Source of the DNA: Brevibacillus choshinensis
GTDB lineage: Bacteria > Bacillota > Bacilli > Brevibacillales > Brevibacillaceae
Direction: 5' to 3'
DNA length: 64,000 bases
Assembly: GCF_001420695.1 (NCBI RefSeq)
Contig: NZ_LJJB01000007.1
Location: 1,313,890-1,377,889, forward strand
Part shown: positions 34,288 through 43,617 of the stretch, piece after piece
How positions within the stretch are numbered: position 1 is the first letter of the stretch
Layout of the letters: each line of letters starts with the position of its first letter
Program-made: the position numbers and the translations under genes
Notes under the pieces: generated by a model
Database searches by the model: none
What the model saw: the letters and a program-made list of their open reading frames with translations, nothing else
Told to the model about the DNA's origin: nothing

Positions 34288-35792
34288 AAATGATGTCTCC
34301 TTGACCATTAGATTTGCCTCTTAACAATCGGCTGAGCCCAGAATGGCAAAGAAGTTGTCACACCAACAAGTTGCATTTCGTCATCCATGACATCCAGCCA
34401 CTTTGAAAGCGTCATGTGACAATTCGGCACTAGGTTTATTGACAAGGCAGGCATTAAGGATACCCGAAAGGGCGATGAATCAATCAGGAGACGAGATGCA
34501 GCGTACAAGGACAAACCCGACTCATTAACCTTTATGGAAAACGGGTTGACTTGGGGTGTGGATTTTCGGGTGGAGCACATGACAGTCTTCCTTGCCCAAA
34601 GCCATTAGAACTGGAGTGTGAACATCATCGCTTTCTTACAAGATATCGTTATCCAGTACGGTTATATTGCCATCTTCATTTCCGCTCCTTTTACCGTTTG
34701 TATTTTCATGAAATCGTTCAGCGACAAAGTCTACGGCAATCGGGATCTCGTCGGGCCCGTCCGCCATCTGCTGATTTGCTAGCAAATGTTAGTATGCCTC
34801 GACAGCACTAATTAAAGCGTCTTCGCTAGATAAACGTGAGGGGTTCTCCGTTTTTCCGTCTTCGCCAGTGGGCACGAACAGTTCGCCAAACTCCCGAATT
34901 TGCGTCTCCTTCGAAATTTCTTCCATCTCCTTCTGTGCTTTGAAGAAGGCGTAGCGTTTCTTCTTCGAGAACATGAACTCATCCGCGAGTTGAACGGATT
35001 CTTCCCTGAGTTCTACGTACTTTTCGTTGTTCAGCAGCGCTTAATTCAACTGAACCAATTTTCGGGTTCTTTCCTCCGCATGGGGATCTCGCCTGAGTGA
35101 TGCCACTTCAGCGAAGCCCCCTCATGGACGATGAGACGTTGATGATTCGGTGTGTGAGCAGAGATTCAAGGAGGGACTTTTTTTGAACAATTGGTGAGGG
35201 ATCCATATAACTAATTATTCATCATCTGTTCTGAGTGAATGTTGGGTTGATCATTGTTTGTTTGGGGATTTGACCCCGTATCAATTGCCTAGATTGGAAC
35301 ACAACTTTACACAAAACATACACGAGATACACAAGTATGTCCGTGTTTGATTTTAAACTAATTTATAAGTGATTAATTATCTGAAATAACAGAAAACAAA
35401 TTTTAATGACTGTCATATTCACATTAATACTTAGCCCATGTTTCAAAAGCTTATGTTTGTAACATCAAAACTGGTTAAACGCCGCAGTCAATTGATTCCC
35501 CACTCAAGACTGGTAAAAATCGCTTAATATTCCAAGTCTGTTTCTAGAGAAATCGGCCATTACTCTCCATCAAAGAACACTGCTTTGCGGATGAAAATGA
35601 CACGAAAGCACTAACACCTAGGAGGTGGCTTTATAAATCAGGCGTACTTCACTGGTTCAGTCACTAAGCAGTCCCAAGGTTCAGCGGAGGAAGTCTGTGT
35701 CGTCGGTAGGGGAATGCGTATTTCCAGGTAGTTTGCTGCTAACGATGCTTGTGTAAGCAAGTAGATCAAAGTGAACCAGGAGGGGTTATAAA
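34288..35792. other. remnant-rich stretch without intact genes
   Basis: About 1.5 kb. A short frame at 34621-34782 (GTG; QYGYIAIFISAPFTV) looks like the start of a membrane protein cut off after about 53 residues. A minus-strand fragment at 34789-35043 reads EKYVELREESVQLADEF, then KKKRYAFFKAQKEMEEISK, and lacks a start; I do not recognise it. From 35100 to 35780 the sequence is AT-rich and I see nothing supported except the ribosome site of the next pseudogene. Confidence 0.6.
34789..35043 (-). pseudogene. unrecognised gene fragment
   Basis: An open minus-strand frame of about 84 residues with a proper stop but no start. It is charged and helical (EESVQLADEFMFSKKKR, QKEMEEISKETQIREFGE). Upstream on the same strand the text MRRKEPENWFS in another frame ends in stops. 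It looks like the 3' part of a lost gene; the family is unknown. Confidence 0.4.
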
Positions 35793-36235
35793 ATGGATAA
35801 AATAACCTATTATGAATTGCTTGAAAATAAACTTCCTACTTATAAAGACATAATGATCTCAAGCGATTTCTGATTGCTCCAGAGCCACAACTGGAGGGAG
35901 GTGATTTAACAGAAGATGCGCATCGTTTCAGTGCAGCTCCAGACGTTGCAGGACATCCGACAGGCGGTGCGGTTGACGTTCGAATCATCGGATTTGATGG
36001 TGCACCAATTGACATAGTTCCAGCTTTTGAGTCGGATAAAGACGTTTGTGTATTTTCTTCGTTTGTCGAGAGAGTAGTGTGGAACAACCGGCAAGTATTG
36101 CGGAATTGCATGGTAAAGGCCGGGTTTGCTCCATTTAAGGGCGAATGATGGCATTTTGCCTACGGAGATCGGGAATTGGCGAGCTATAACGGCAAGGCAG
36201 AGGCAATTTCTCAACAAATACGCTTTCAATTGTAA
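35793..36235 (+). pseudogene. broken VanX/M15-type D-alanyl-D-alanine dipeptidase
   Basis: The ATG at 35793 has a strong site (AGGAGGGG). The first frame gives DKITYYELLENKLPTYKD and stops at 35871. A second frame then reads APDVAGHPTGGAVDVRI, the zinc motif of M15 D,D-dipeptidases (His-x6-Asp), and later GFAPFKGE-stop-WHFAYGDREW, where TGA at 36146 replaces the first Trp of the catalytic EWWHF motif. About half of the N-terminal domain is missing. The intact enzyme would cleave D-Ala-D-Ala. It directly precedes a dipeptide transporter operon. Confidence 0.85.
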
Positions 36236-36418
36236 TTATTATGCTCCGCAAAATAATAAGGAGTGAAGCAAAGTGACACAACTAGTTTTTGTAAACGCAA
36301 ACAATATGACACTAGGTATCATGCTACTTTAGGAGCAAGGTGAAATCGAAATTGAAGATAAATTGAACAGTATTCTACCAGATTTCCCATACCTTGATAA
36401 TAGAATGGAGGTTACAGG
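36236..36418 (+). pseudogene. serine-hydrolase remnant
   Basis: After GTG 36273 the frame reads TQLVFVNANNMTLGIMLL, a stop, then EQGEIEIEDKLNSILPDFPY. The second part matches the segment after the SxxK motif of class C beta-lactamase-fold hydrolases (EQGK-x-LEDKLSKYLPDFPY pattern). Only about 50 residues survive, and they run into the dppB start. A GGAGG in this remnant serves as the ribosome site of dppB. Confidence 0.55.
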
Positions 36419-37354
36419 ATGGGAGCCTATTCATTCAAACGCCTTATCCAGGGGTTGCTGCTCATAATAACTGTGAGCTACCTAGCATTTGCCTTATTGT
36501 ATATCATGCCGGGAGATCCGATCGATATTCTTACGGGGGATCGTGTAGCGCCTGAGAAAAAGGCTGAATTACGAATCAGTTATGGCTTGGATAAACCAAT
36601 GTATATTCAATATTATAATTGGCTGAAGAAGGTGGTTTCTGGCGATTTTGGCAATTCGATAAAGACAAAACAGCCAGTAGCGGAAGCCTTGAGTCAGCGT
36701 ATTCCGTTGACATTAAAACTGATCGGTATTGCAACCGTCATTCAAGTTCTAATATCAATACCGTTGGGTTTAATAGCCGCATATAAGAAAGACTCATGGG
36801 TCGATCGTCTACTTATGACATTTGCAAGTTTTACTCAGGTTATTCCTAATTATTGGCTGGGGATACTACTTATTCTTTTGTTTTCAATAACACTAAAATG
36901 GCTGCCGATGAATGGCTATTCAAGTGTAAATCACTTTATCCTGCCTATTATATCCGTTGCATTCGGTGGGGCTGCAGGATTAATTCGATTAGCAAAAACA
37001 GAGGTTCTGGATGTTTTTCGTGAGAAATATGTACTGACAGCATATGCAAAAGGATTGTCTGACAAGGCTGTAATTCTTCGCCATGTACTCCGTAATTCAT
37101 TGATCCTTATTGTTACTTTGGTTTTTATGAATATACCGTGGATCATTTCGGGGGCTGTAATAATCGAGAATGTATTTGTCATTCCGGGAATGGGCAGTTA
37201 TTTGACAAACGCAATTACAAATCAGGATTTCCCGGTTGTTCAGGCTTGTGTATTGATCATTACCGTATTGACTGTTTTGTGCAATCTTGCAAGTGATCTG
37301 ATTAACGGGATGTTGGATCCACGAATTCGTATGGAAATTTCGAGAGGTAACTGA
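36419..37354 (+). CDS. dppB: dipeptide/oligopeptide ABC transporter permease B
   Basis: A 311-residue inner-membrane permease of the DppB/OppB type with six hydrophobic helices. It has the N-terminal YLAFALLYIMPGDPIDIL and GDFGNSIKTKQPV, the cytoplasmic EAA loop in YVLTAYAKGLSDKAVILRHV, and the C-terminal MLDPRIRMEI. It forms the channel with the next permease. The operon is visibly richer in A and T than flanking genes, which suggests transfer. It is separated from the next gene by a single base. Confidence 0.93.
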   Translation: MGAYSFKRLIQGLLLIITVSYLAFALLYIMPGDPIDILTGDRVAPEKKAELRISYGLDKPMYIQYYNWLKKVVSGDFGNSIKTKQPVAEALSQRIPLTLKLIGIATVIQVLISIPLGLIAAYKKDSWVDRLLMTFASFTQVIPNYWLGILLILLFSITLKWLPMNGYSSVNHFILPIISVAFGGAAGLIRLAKTEVLDVFREKYVLTAYAKGLSDKAVILRHVLRNSLILIVTLVFMNIPWIISGAVIIENVFVIPGMGSYLTNAITNQDFPVVQACVLIITVLTVLCNLASDLINGMLDPRIRMEISRGN

Positions 37355-37355
37355 T

Positions 37356-38195
37356 ATGGATAAGATAAAATTCTTAAAAAATAAAGCGAAATATTCTAAT
37401 TTAATTATCGGTAGTAGTATGATTTTATTGCTTTTACTTGTAGCTATCTTTGCTAATGTTATAGCACCTTATCGATACGATGATTCAATGATGAACGAAA
37501 GGCTTCAAGAGCCAAGTATACATCATTTATTAGGTACCGATTTCTATGGGCGGGATGTATTCAGTCGTATTTTGTATGGAGCACGCATCGCATTGCAGAT
37601 TGCGCTACAATCGGTCGGCATACAGCTTGTAATAGGCGTTACAATCGGTTTGTTGTGCGGCTATTTTGGAGGATGGATCGATCGCATTTTATCATTCATT
37701 ATGGATATTACCTGGGCGATGCCGCCGCTTATTATAGCATTTGCGGTTGTTTCGGTACTTGGGCAAAGTCTTAACAATGCTATTATAGCGATCGCAGTAG
37801 TAAGCTGGGCTCAGTATGCCCGTATTGTACGTGCAAAGACAATGTCAATAAAAAACATGGCATTTTTGGAGACAGGCATTGCTTTTGGCGAGAGCACGCC
37901 AGCTCTACTTTTACGCTATATATTGCCAAACGTTGTTCCAGCTATGGTAGTGATTGCGTCAATATCAATACCAAGCGCTATAATGTCAACAACTGCCCTT
38001 AGCTTTCTTGGCTTAGGGGCTCAATCACCGTCACCAGATTGGGGACTTGCTTTAAGTGATAGTGTCCGGCATTTGACGATGGCACCATGGCTAGGCATAG
38101 CACCTGGTCTAGCACTTGTTTATACGACCCTTGGTTTTTCAATGCTTGGGGAAGGGCTGCGTGATCTGATTGACCCGCGTTTACGATCGCTATAA
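37356..38195 (+). CDS. dppC: dipeptide/oligopeptide ABC transporter permease C
   Basis: A 279-residue inner-membrane permease of the DppC/OppC type, partner of DppB. Typical features are the HHLLGTDFYGRDVFSRILYG motif, the EAA-type loop (YARIVRAKTMSIKNMAFLE, then ETGIAFGEST), STTALSFLGLGAQSPSPDWG and the final DLIDPRLRSL. ATG 37356 lies immediately after the dppB stop, so translation is coupled. Same AT-rich composition as its neighbours. Confidence 0.93.
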   Translation: MDKIKFLKNKAKYSNLIIGSSMILLLLLVAIFANVIAPYRYDDSMMNERLQEPSIHHLLGTDFYGRDVFSRILYGARIALQIALQSVGIQLVIGVTIGLLCGYFGGWIDRILSFIMDITWAMPPLIIAFAVVSVLGQSLNNAIIAIAVVSWAQYARIVRAKTMSIKNMAFLETGIAFGESTPALLLRYILPNVVPAMVVIASISIPSAIMSTTALSFLGLGAQSPSPDWGLALSDSVRHLTMAPWLGIAPGLALVYTTLGFSMLGEGLRDLIDPRLRSL

Positions 38196-38211
38196 GGGGG
38201 CTTGCATACAA

Positions 38212-39177
38212 ATGGAAACACTTTTGAAAATTAAAAATCTTAAAATAGACTATGCCGTACGTGGAGGTACGTTGTCTGCAGTAAATAATGTGAGTCTCGA
38301 TATCAAACCAAAAGAAATTTTTGCGTTTCTCGGCGAATCAGGTTGCGGTAAATCGACTCTTTCATTAGCAATAATGCGTTTGCTTATGGATCGCAACACA
38401 TCGGTTTCTGGAGAAATCGAATTCAAAGGAACAAACCTTTTAACACTTTCAAACCATGAGATGAATTCGGTGCGGGGACGACAAATCGGAATGATCTTCC
38501 AAAACCCACTTGATTCACTTAATCCGGTTTACCGCTCAGGCACACAGGTATATGAAGCCTTAACGCTTGACAAGGTTACTCGTCAGCAGGCATGGTCAAA
38601 AGTACTTCAGCTCTACCAAGATGTTAAGATTCCCGATGCTGAGCGCCGCATGAAAAGCTTTCCGAATGAGATGTCAGGAGGCATGCGTCAGAGAGTGATG
38701 ATAGCAATGATGCTGTCACGCAACCCGGAACTATTAATAGCCGATGAACCCACAACGGCACTCGATGTAACTACCGAGGCTCAGATACTCAATATTATGC
38801 GCTCGCTACGAGATCAGTACGGTACGGCAATCCTTGTTATCACTCACAATTTAGGGATTGTCGCGGAAATCGCTGACCGTGTGGGAGTAATGTATGCTGG
38901 TGAACTTGTTGAAATGGGGGATGTCAACACTATATTTGAAAATCCTTTGCATCCTTATACGAAGGCATTAATGAAAGCACTACCACGTCAATCAAAGAAC
39001 GTTGGCCGTATTTCAACGATTGAAGGTACTGTCCCACGCATAATCGGAGAATATAACGGTTGCCGGTTTGCAAATCGTTGCCCTTTTGCAGTAGATATCT
39101 GCGGTTCAAAGACACCGACTATGCGTGAAATTACTACCGGGCACTTTGTCAGCTGCCATAGAGAGGAAATACTATGA
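38212..39177 (+). CDS. dppD: dipeptide/oligopeptide ABC transporter ATPase D
   Basis: A 321-residue ABC ATPase. Walker A is GESGCGKST, the Q-loop IFQNPLDSLNP, the signature MSGGMRQR, Walker B LLIADEPTTALD, and the C-terminal cysteine-containing oligopeptide-ATPase domain has CRFANRCPFAVDIC. These Cys-rich tails can hold an iron-sulfur cluster in the family. The frame is open from 38170, but ATAAGGGGG fits ATG 38212. It overlaps dppF by four bases. Confidence 0.93.
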   Translation: METLLKIKNLKIDYAVRGGTLSAVNNVSLDIKPKEIFAFLGESGCGKSTLSLAIMRLLMDRNTSVSGEIEFKGTNLLTLSNHEMNSVRGRQIGMIFQNPLDSLNPVYRSGTQVYEALTLDKVTRQQAWSKVLQLYQDVKIPDAERRMKSFPNEMSGGMRQRVMIAMMLSRNPELLIADEPTTALDVTTEAQILNIMRSLRDQYGTAILVITHNLGIVAEIADRVGVMYAGELVEMGDVNTIFENPLHPYTKALMKALPRQSKNVGRISTIEGTVPRIIGEYNGCRFANRCPFAVDICGSKTPTMREITTGHFVSCHREEIL

Positions 39178-40151
39178 GCGAAGCAATGATTCATATTACA
39201 AACATAAAAAAACATTTTTATATCACAGATGGTTTCTTGTTTAACAAACGTAAAATTGCTATTAAAGCAGTTGACGATGTTAGTCTGACCGTTCAAAAGG
39301 GCGAAATTGTCGGTATTGTAGGCGAATCAGGTTCAGGAAAAACTACACTTGCTCGAATCATACTTGGACTAATCAAGCAAACAGATGGCTCTGTGACTAT
39401 AAATGGTACGGATATGAATCGTATCGGCAGAAACGCATTAAAAAAAATGCGGCGTGATATTGCGGTAGTTTTTCAGGACCCGGCCTCTAATCTCAATCCT
39501 CGCATCACGGTTGAGGAATCTATTATGCGCCCAATGCGAATTTATGGTGTGCCGCTAAAGGAAGCGAAAACACGAGCCCGTGAAGTAATGGAGAAAGTAA
39601 AACTGGATGCTTGTTATCTGGAAAGCTACCCGCACCAGCTTTCCGGCGGGCAACTTCAGCGCATTGCAGTAGCACGCGCGTTGGCGGTTCGTCCCAAAAT
39701 CATGATATTGGACGAGCCAACCAGCGCACTTGATATATCTGTTCAGGCTCAGGTACTCAACCTGTTGCTTGATTTGCAGGAGGAGTATGGATTGACCTAT
39801 TTGGTTATCAGCCATGACCTCAATGTTATTCGCTATGTAAGCGATAAAATTGCCGTAATGTATCTAGGCAAAATTGTTGAATACGGGCCTGCCGAGGAAG
39901 TGTTTTTACATCCAAAACACCCTTATACTGTTGGACTCATGGCAGCAGTGCCCATTATGAATCCAAGGCTGCGGGGCAGAAAAGTACCTTTGCTGGGGGG
40001 AGAGACTGGAAGTCTTATTGATATCAAGCCTGGTTGCAGTTTGGTATCGCGATGCATTCATGTCACGGAGGCTTGCAGAAAAATCTCGCCTGCACTTATC
40101 GAAATCTCAAATGGCCATTTAGCTGCATGCCATTTATACAATGAAAAATAA
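39174..40151 (+). CDS. dppF: dipeptide/oligopeptide ABC transporter ATPase F
   Basis: A 325-residue ABC ATPase, partner of DppD. Walker A is GESGSGKTT, the Q-loop VFQDPASNLNP, the signature LSGGQLQR, Walker B IMILDEPTSALD, and the tail has GCSLVSRCIHVTEAC, the usual oligopeptide-ATPase C-terminal cysteines. ATG overlaps the dppD stop. The heterodimer would drive uptake of short peptides by DppB/DppC. AT-rich like the rest of the block. Confidence 0.93.
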   Translation: MSEAMIHITNIKKHFYITDGFLFNKRKIAIKAVDDVSLTVQKGEIVGIVGESGSGKTTLARIILGLIKQTDGSVTINGTDMNRIGRNALKKMRRDIAVVFQDPASNLNPRITVEESIMRPMRIYGVPLKEAKTRAREVMEKVKLDACYLESYPHQLSGGQLQRIAVARALAVRPKIMILDEPTSALDISVQAQVLNLLLDLQEEYGLTYLVISHDLNVIRYVSDKIAVMYLGKIVEYGPAEEVFLHPKHPYTVGLMAAVPIMNPRLRGRKVPLLGGETGSLIDIKPGCSLVSRCIHVTEACRKISPALIEISNGHLAACHLYNEK

Positions 40152-40294
40152 AAGAAAGGGGGAAAACAAACAGCTTTTATTAAAATCTTGGAGAGGAGAT
40201 AGCAAGGGTAGATTACAGATGAAACACTCAGTTTCCCAGCATAAAAAACGCATCTAACTCGTAAGACTAGTGAAATTTCGAAGGAGGCATGACG

Positions 40295-41863
40295 ATGAAA
40301 AGTAAACATATTTTTAGTATGGTTTTGGTCCTTGTGTTAATTTTTAGTTTAGTTACTGGTTGCAATAAAGCTGACAATAATGATGAGCAAGAAAAGACAG
40401 CTGCAGTACCGCGGTCAATCGTGATTTCTTCTCCTGAATGGCAAGGTGCAGATACAGCTCAAATAACTGCAACTTATTCTTCTCAAAATTTAATTGCCGA
40501 TCCACTGCTCAATTATGAAACGGATGGATCCCTGACCTCGAACGTTGCAAAATCTTATAATGTCAGTCCGGACGGCCTAACTGTTACGATTGAGATGCCT
40601 GATGACCTCAAGTTTCATGATGGTACATCTGTTACACCGAATGATGTGAAATTTTCTTTTGAATATTTTATAAAAGTAAGTCCCTTTGCTGATGATTTTG
40701 CAGCAGTCAAATCTGTCGAAGTCAGCGGTAATAATGTGATTGTTTCTCTAAGCACGCCTTCGACAACACTTTTGTTTAATCTAGGGTCGAACATCTTTCC
40801 TATTTTAAAAGAAGCTGATAGTAACGGCAAGACAAAGGAACAATTACTGTGGGGCACTACTGTTTATGGCGCATTCTATGTTGATGAATATGTCGCCGGT
40901 GATCACGTAACATTGAAGAAGAATCCTTATTATAAAACATACAATCAACATGTTATCAATAAAGGTGCAATGAATGTTGAAACAATCACTGTGCGTTTTA
41001 TTAAAGACACGTTTGCAAATGTGCAAGGTATGTTATCTGGAGAAATTGCAAATGTGGAAGGACTCTCGGCCGACGTAAAGACTCAGTTGGCAGATAATCC
41101 GGATATCGTTACTGATTGGGAATCACAACCTAGTGTAGCACGCTTCGAAATGAATAACGATTTTGAGCTTTTCAAGGATCCCGATATCAGACTGGCAATG
41201 ATGCTTTTGATTGACCGCGAAAAAACAAAAGTATATTCCAATGGAAACTACGAACCAGTTTATTCTTATAGTGTAAGCGGAATGACAGATTATAGTTCTT
41301 CGGCTGAAGAGTATTTTAAGGCAAAATACGTTAATGACGCCAAACGTGCTTTGCAGATTCTTTCGGACAAAGGCTGGAATGATAGCGATGGAGACGGTTT
41401 TTTGGATCGCAACGGCAAAAAGTTTGAATTTACTGTATCGCTCAACAATAATGCTATGAAAAATCTTGCTGAATGCCTCCAAATTGTATTTAAAGAAAAA
41501 GGCATAAAGATGAATCTCAACTATATGGATACTGGGGCATTTAGGAATTTGTTTAAAAGCGACACGCATGAAGCAGCTATCAGTTTGTTTCAATGGGGTG
41601 ACACAGCAGGTACGCTTCCCTATATTGTAAAGGACAAGAACATATTTGACTCTAAAGCGTACGATGAAATTCTTCAAGAGGCTATCACTACGGCAGATAA
41701 AGAAAAGCGTATGGCAGGCTATACAAAGGCTCAACAGATGCTCATGGATTCAAGATGCAATCTTCCGCTTGTTCGTGTAAATTCGTTGCTTGTATACAAT
41801 CAAAAGAGTTTACCTAATTTTAAAGTAATTAATAACATTCCATATTTTAACGACGTACGTTAG
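40295..41863 (+). CDS. dppA-like SBP: peptide-binding lipoprotein (SBP family 5)
   Basis: A 522-residue extracellular solute-binding protein of family 5, the substrate receptor of the preceding transporter. The lipoprotein signal ends at Cys23 (SLVTGCNKAD). Family landmarks are NYETDGSLTSNVAKSYNVSP, DDLKFHDGTSVTPNDVKFSFE, the KKNPYYK segment, and IDREKTKVYSNG. AAGGAGG at 40281 selects ATG 40295 over ATG 40289. It lies 143 bases after dppF and completes the importer. Binding specificity cannot be read; the neighbours suggest D-amino-acid dipeptides. Confidence 0.92.
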   Translation: MKSKHIFSMVLVLVLIFSLVTGCNKADNNDEQEKTAAVPRSIVISSPEWQGADTAQITATYSSQNLIADPLLNYETDGSLTSNVAKSYNVSPDGLTVTIEMPDDLKFHDGTSVTPNDVKFSFEYFIKVSPFADDFAAVKSVEVSGNNVIVSLSTPSTTLLFNLGSNIFPILKEADSNGKTKEQLLWGTTVYGAFYVDEYVAGDHVTLKKNPYYKTYNQHVINKGAMNVETITVRFIKDTFANVQGMLSGEIANVEGLSADVKTQLADNPDIVTDWESQPSVARFEMNNDFELFKDPDIRLAMMLLIDREKTKVYSNGNYEPVYSYSVSGMTDYSSSAEEYFKAKYVNDAKRALQILSDKGWNDSDGDGFLDRNGKKFEFTVSLNNNAMKNLAECLQIVFKEKGIKMNLNYMDTGAFRNLFKSDTHEAAISLFQWGDTAGTLPYIVKDKNIFDSKAYDEILQEAITTADKEKRMAGYTKAQQMLMDSRCNLPLVRVNSLLVYNQKSLPNFKVINNIPYFNDVR

Positions 41864-41985
41864 TGCTTGTCATACAAGAAGGATACTGTTGAATAGCTTA
41901 TGAAAGTTGCTACGTGTATGGAACGACCCCCATTTTTACAATTCCACACGTCGATGAGTGAATCATTCATATGGAGGAGTAAATC

Positions 41986-43320
41986 ATGCAAAATTCAATA
42001 TACAAAATGATGCATAGCTATACGAAGGAAGCGTATGAACGTGGCTTTTTCAACGGGTGTATATTGCTTGCGCACAAGAATGACATCCTTTTTGAAACAG
42101 CACTTGGAATTGCCAATATGGCAAAAAAAACAGAACTTAATCTGGATAGCGTATTTGAACTAGCATCTGTGAGCAAGCAGTTTACAGCTTCTGCAATCAT
42201 ATTGCTTAACGATAAAGGGGTTCTTTCCTTAAACGATGACTTGGAAAAATATTTTCCCGGGATCCCGTATAAAGGACGAACAATAAAGAATCTACTTAAC
42301 CACACTACAGGAATCCCTGACTACGAGAAGTGGGTAATCAAGCAAGCTGAGCAGACGGGAACAATACCCAAAAATGATGTTATCGAAAAATTTCTTATTG
42401 AATCCAATCTTCCAGAAGAATTTGCAGTAGGTACCAAATGGAGTTATTCAAATACAGGCTATGCTGCTTTGGCTTTGATAATAGAGAAGGCATCAGGCAT
42501 GCCATTTGGTACTTTTTTAGAAAAAGAGTTTTTTCAACCGGCAAAAATGAGTAGCACCTGCGTCTACCACAGGCGTTTGAACGGAGATACCATTCCTAAT
42601 TATGCGTACGGCTATATTTTCGAAAATGGTGAATATATACTGCCGGATGACTCACAGAGCAGCCAGTTTGTCATTCCCTTGGATGGGATTGAAGGAGATG
42701 GCATCGTCAACTCAAATCTCCATGACATGCTAAAGTGGAGTCTTGTATTGAAGGAAGGAAAGATTATCTCACATGCCAGCCAGCAGGAGATGTATACTCC
42801 AACATATGTAAATGGGGAATCGGTGCCCTACGGGTATGGTTGGAGGTTATTTAATAATGAAAAAGCTGGGTATGGTGTGCGTCATGCAGGCGGATGGCCG
42901 GGATATCACACTCATTTTATCCGTTATATTGACAAGGAAATGACTTTGGTTCTGTTGATGAATTTGAGTGGGGATATATGGGGGAGACGTACATTCCTTG
43001 AAGGCGTTGAGTCTATAGTTGAAGGTCGGATGCCACAACCAATAACACCAACCGATGAACTTATTGATCTAGATTTTGATAAGTCAAAATACCTGGCTCT
43101 GTGTGGGAACTATGAGGGGGACATTTCAGTAAGTTTGAAGGAAAACAGCTTATTTGCTTCTTTCAATACGAGGGAACAAACCGAGACACACGAAATTTTG
43201 CCTGCGAAATACGGACGGTTTATTACTCGCACAGGCTTTAGTTTTAAATTCGGGGGCTCAATGATTACTTTAACAAATGCTGGGGGAGGCGAGTCCAAAC
43301 ATAAAAAGATTGAGGATTAA
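41986..43320 (+). CDS. cytoplasmic serine hydrolase (class C beta-lactamase / DD-peptidase fold)
   Basis: A 444-residue enzyme of the beta-lactamase-fold hydrolase family. Catalytic motifs are Ser61-Val-Ser-Lys64 (or the overlapping reading, in ELASVSKQF), Tyr-Ser-Asn in KWSYSNTGY, and HAGGWPGY as the third motif. No signal peptide is seen, so it probably acts inside the cell, unlike classical DD-peptidases. A smaller C-terminal beta domain follows (about 350-444). It lies 122 bases after the peptide-binding protein gene with ATGGAGGAG upstream of the ATG. It may hydrolyse imported D-amino-acid peptides or esters, as in D-aminopeptidases of this fold (inference). Confidence 0.85.
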   Translation: MQNSIYKMMHSYTKEAYERGFFNGCILLAHKNDILFETALGIANMAKKTELNLDSVFELASVSKQFTASAIILLNDKGVLSLNDDLEKYFPGIPYKGRTIKNLLNHTTGIPDYEKWVIKQAEQTGTIPKNDVIEKFLIESNLPEEFAVGTKWSYSNTGYAALALIIEKASGMPFGTFLEKEFFQPAKMSSTCVYHRRLNGDTIPNYAYGYIFENGEYILPDDSQSSQFVIPLDGIEGDGIVNSNLHDMLKWSLVLKEGKIISHASQQEMYTPTYVNGESVPYGYGWRLFNNEKAGYGVRHAGGWPGYHTHFIRYIDKEMTLVLLMNLSGDIWGRRTFLEGVESIVEGRMPQPITPTDELIDLDFDKSKYLALCGNYEGDISVSLKENSLFASFNTREQTETHEILPAKYGRFITRTGFSFKFGGSMITLTNAGGGESKHKKIED

Positions 43321-43617
43321 CTGACGCTTTATGTTGTCGAACATCACTTGCTGCTGGCGTTACGGTCCGGATATAACCAGCATTTTTCTATACTGGCCAA
43401 GGAGTCAGCTTTATCAGCAAGTATGCTGATGATAAGATTCATCGATACGTACCGGTGCACGTCACCAATCTCTTTCCGGACAACTTTGGCACGTTGGGTT
43501 GTAATAAAGGATAAGAACTACTACTTTGTCCGCAACGCAGAGGGAGAAGTCAAGCGTTTTGCCTTGTACGAAAGTGGAAGCCGTAAAAGCGAAATCAAAA
43601 CACGGGAGGAAACAAGA
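43321..43617 (+). pseudogene. C-terminal remnant, possibly of another serine hydrolase
   Basis: The frame in phase with the next gene is open from 43348 but has no ribosome site at its start. Near its end it reads WVVIKDKNYYFVRNAEGEVK and then RFALYESGS, like the last beta strand of a beta-lactamase-fold protein's C-terminal domain. The earlier part has no likeness to anything I know. It marks the edge between the AT-rich block and host-like sequence. Confidence 0.4.

Noticed and set aside
34551-34811. Plus-strand open frame of 86 codons in the remnant region
   Set aside because: No ribosome site, odd composition and stops in all related frames; only the GTG frame at 34621 resembles a membrane protein start, and it is cut short.
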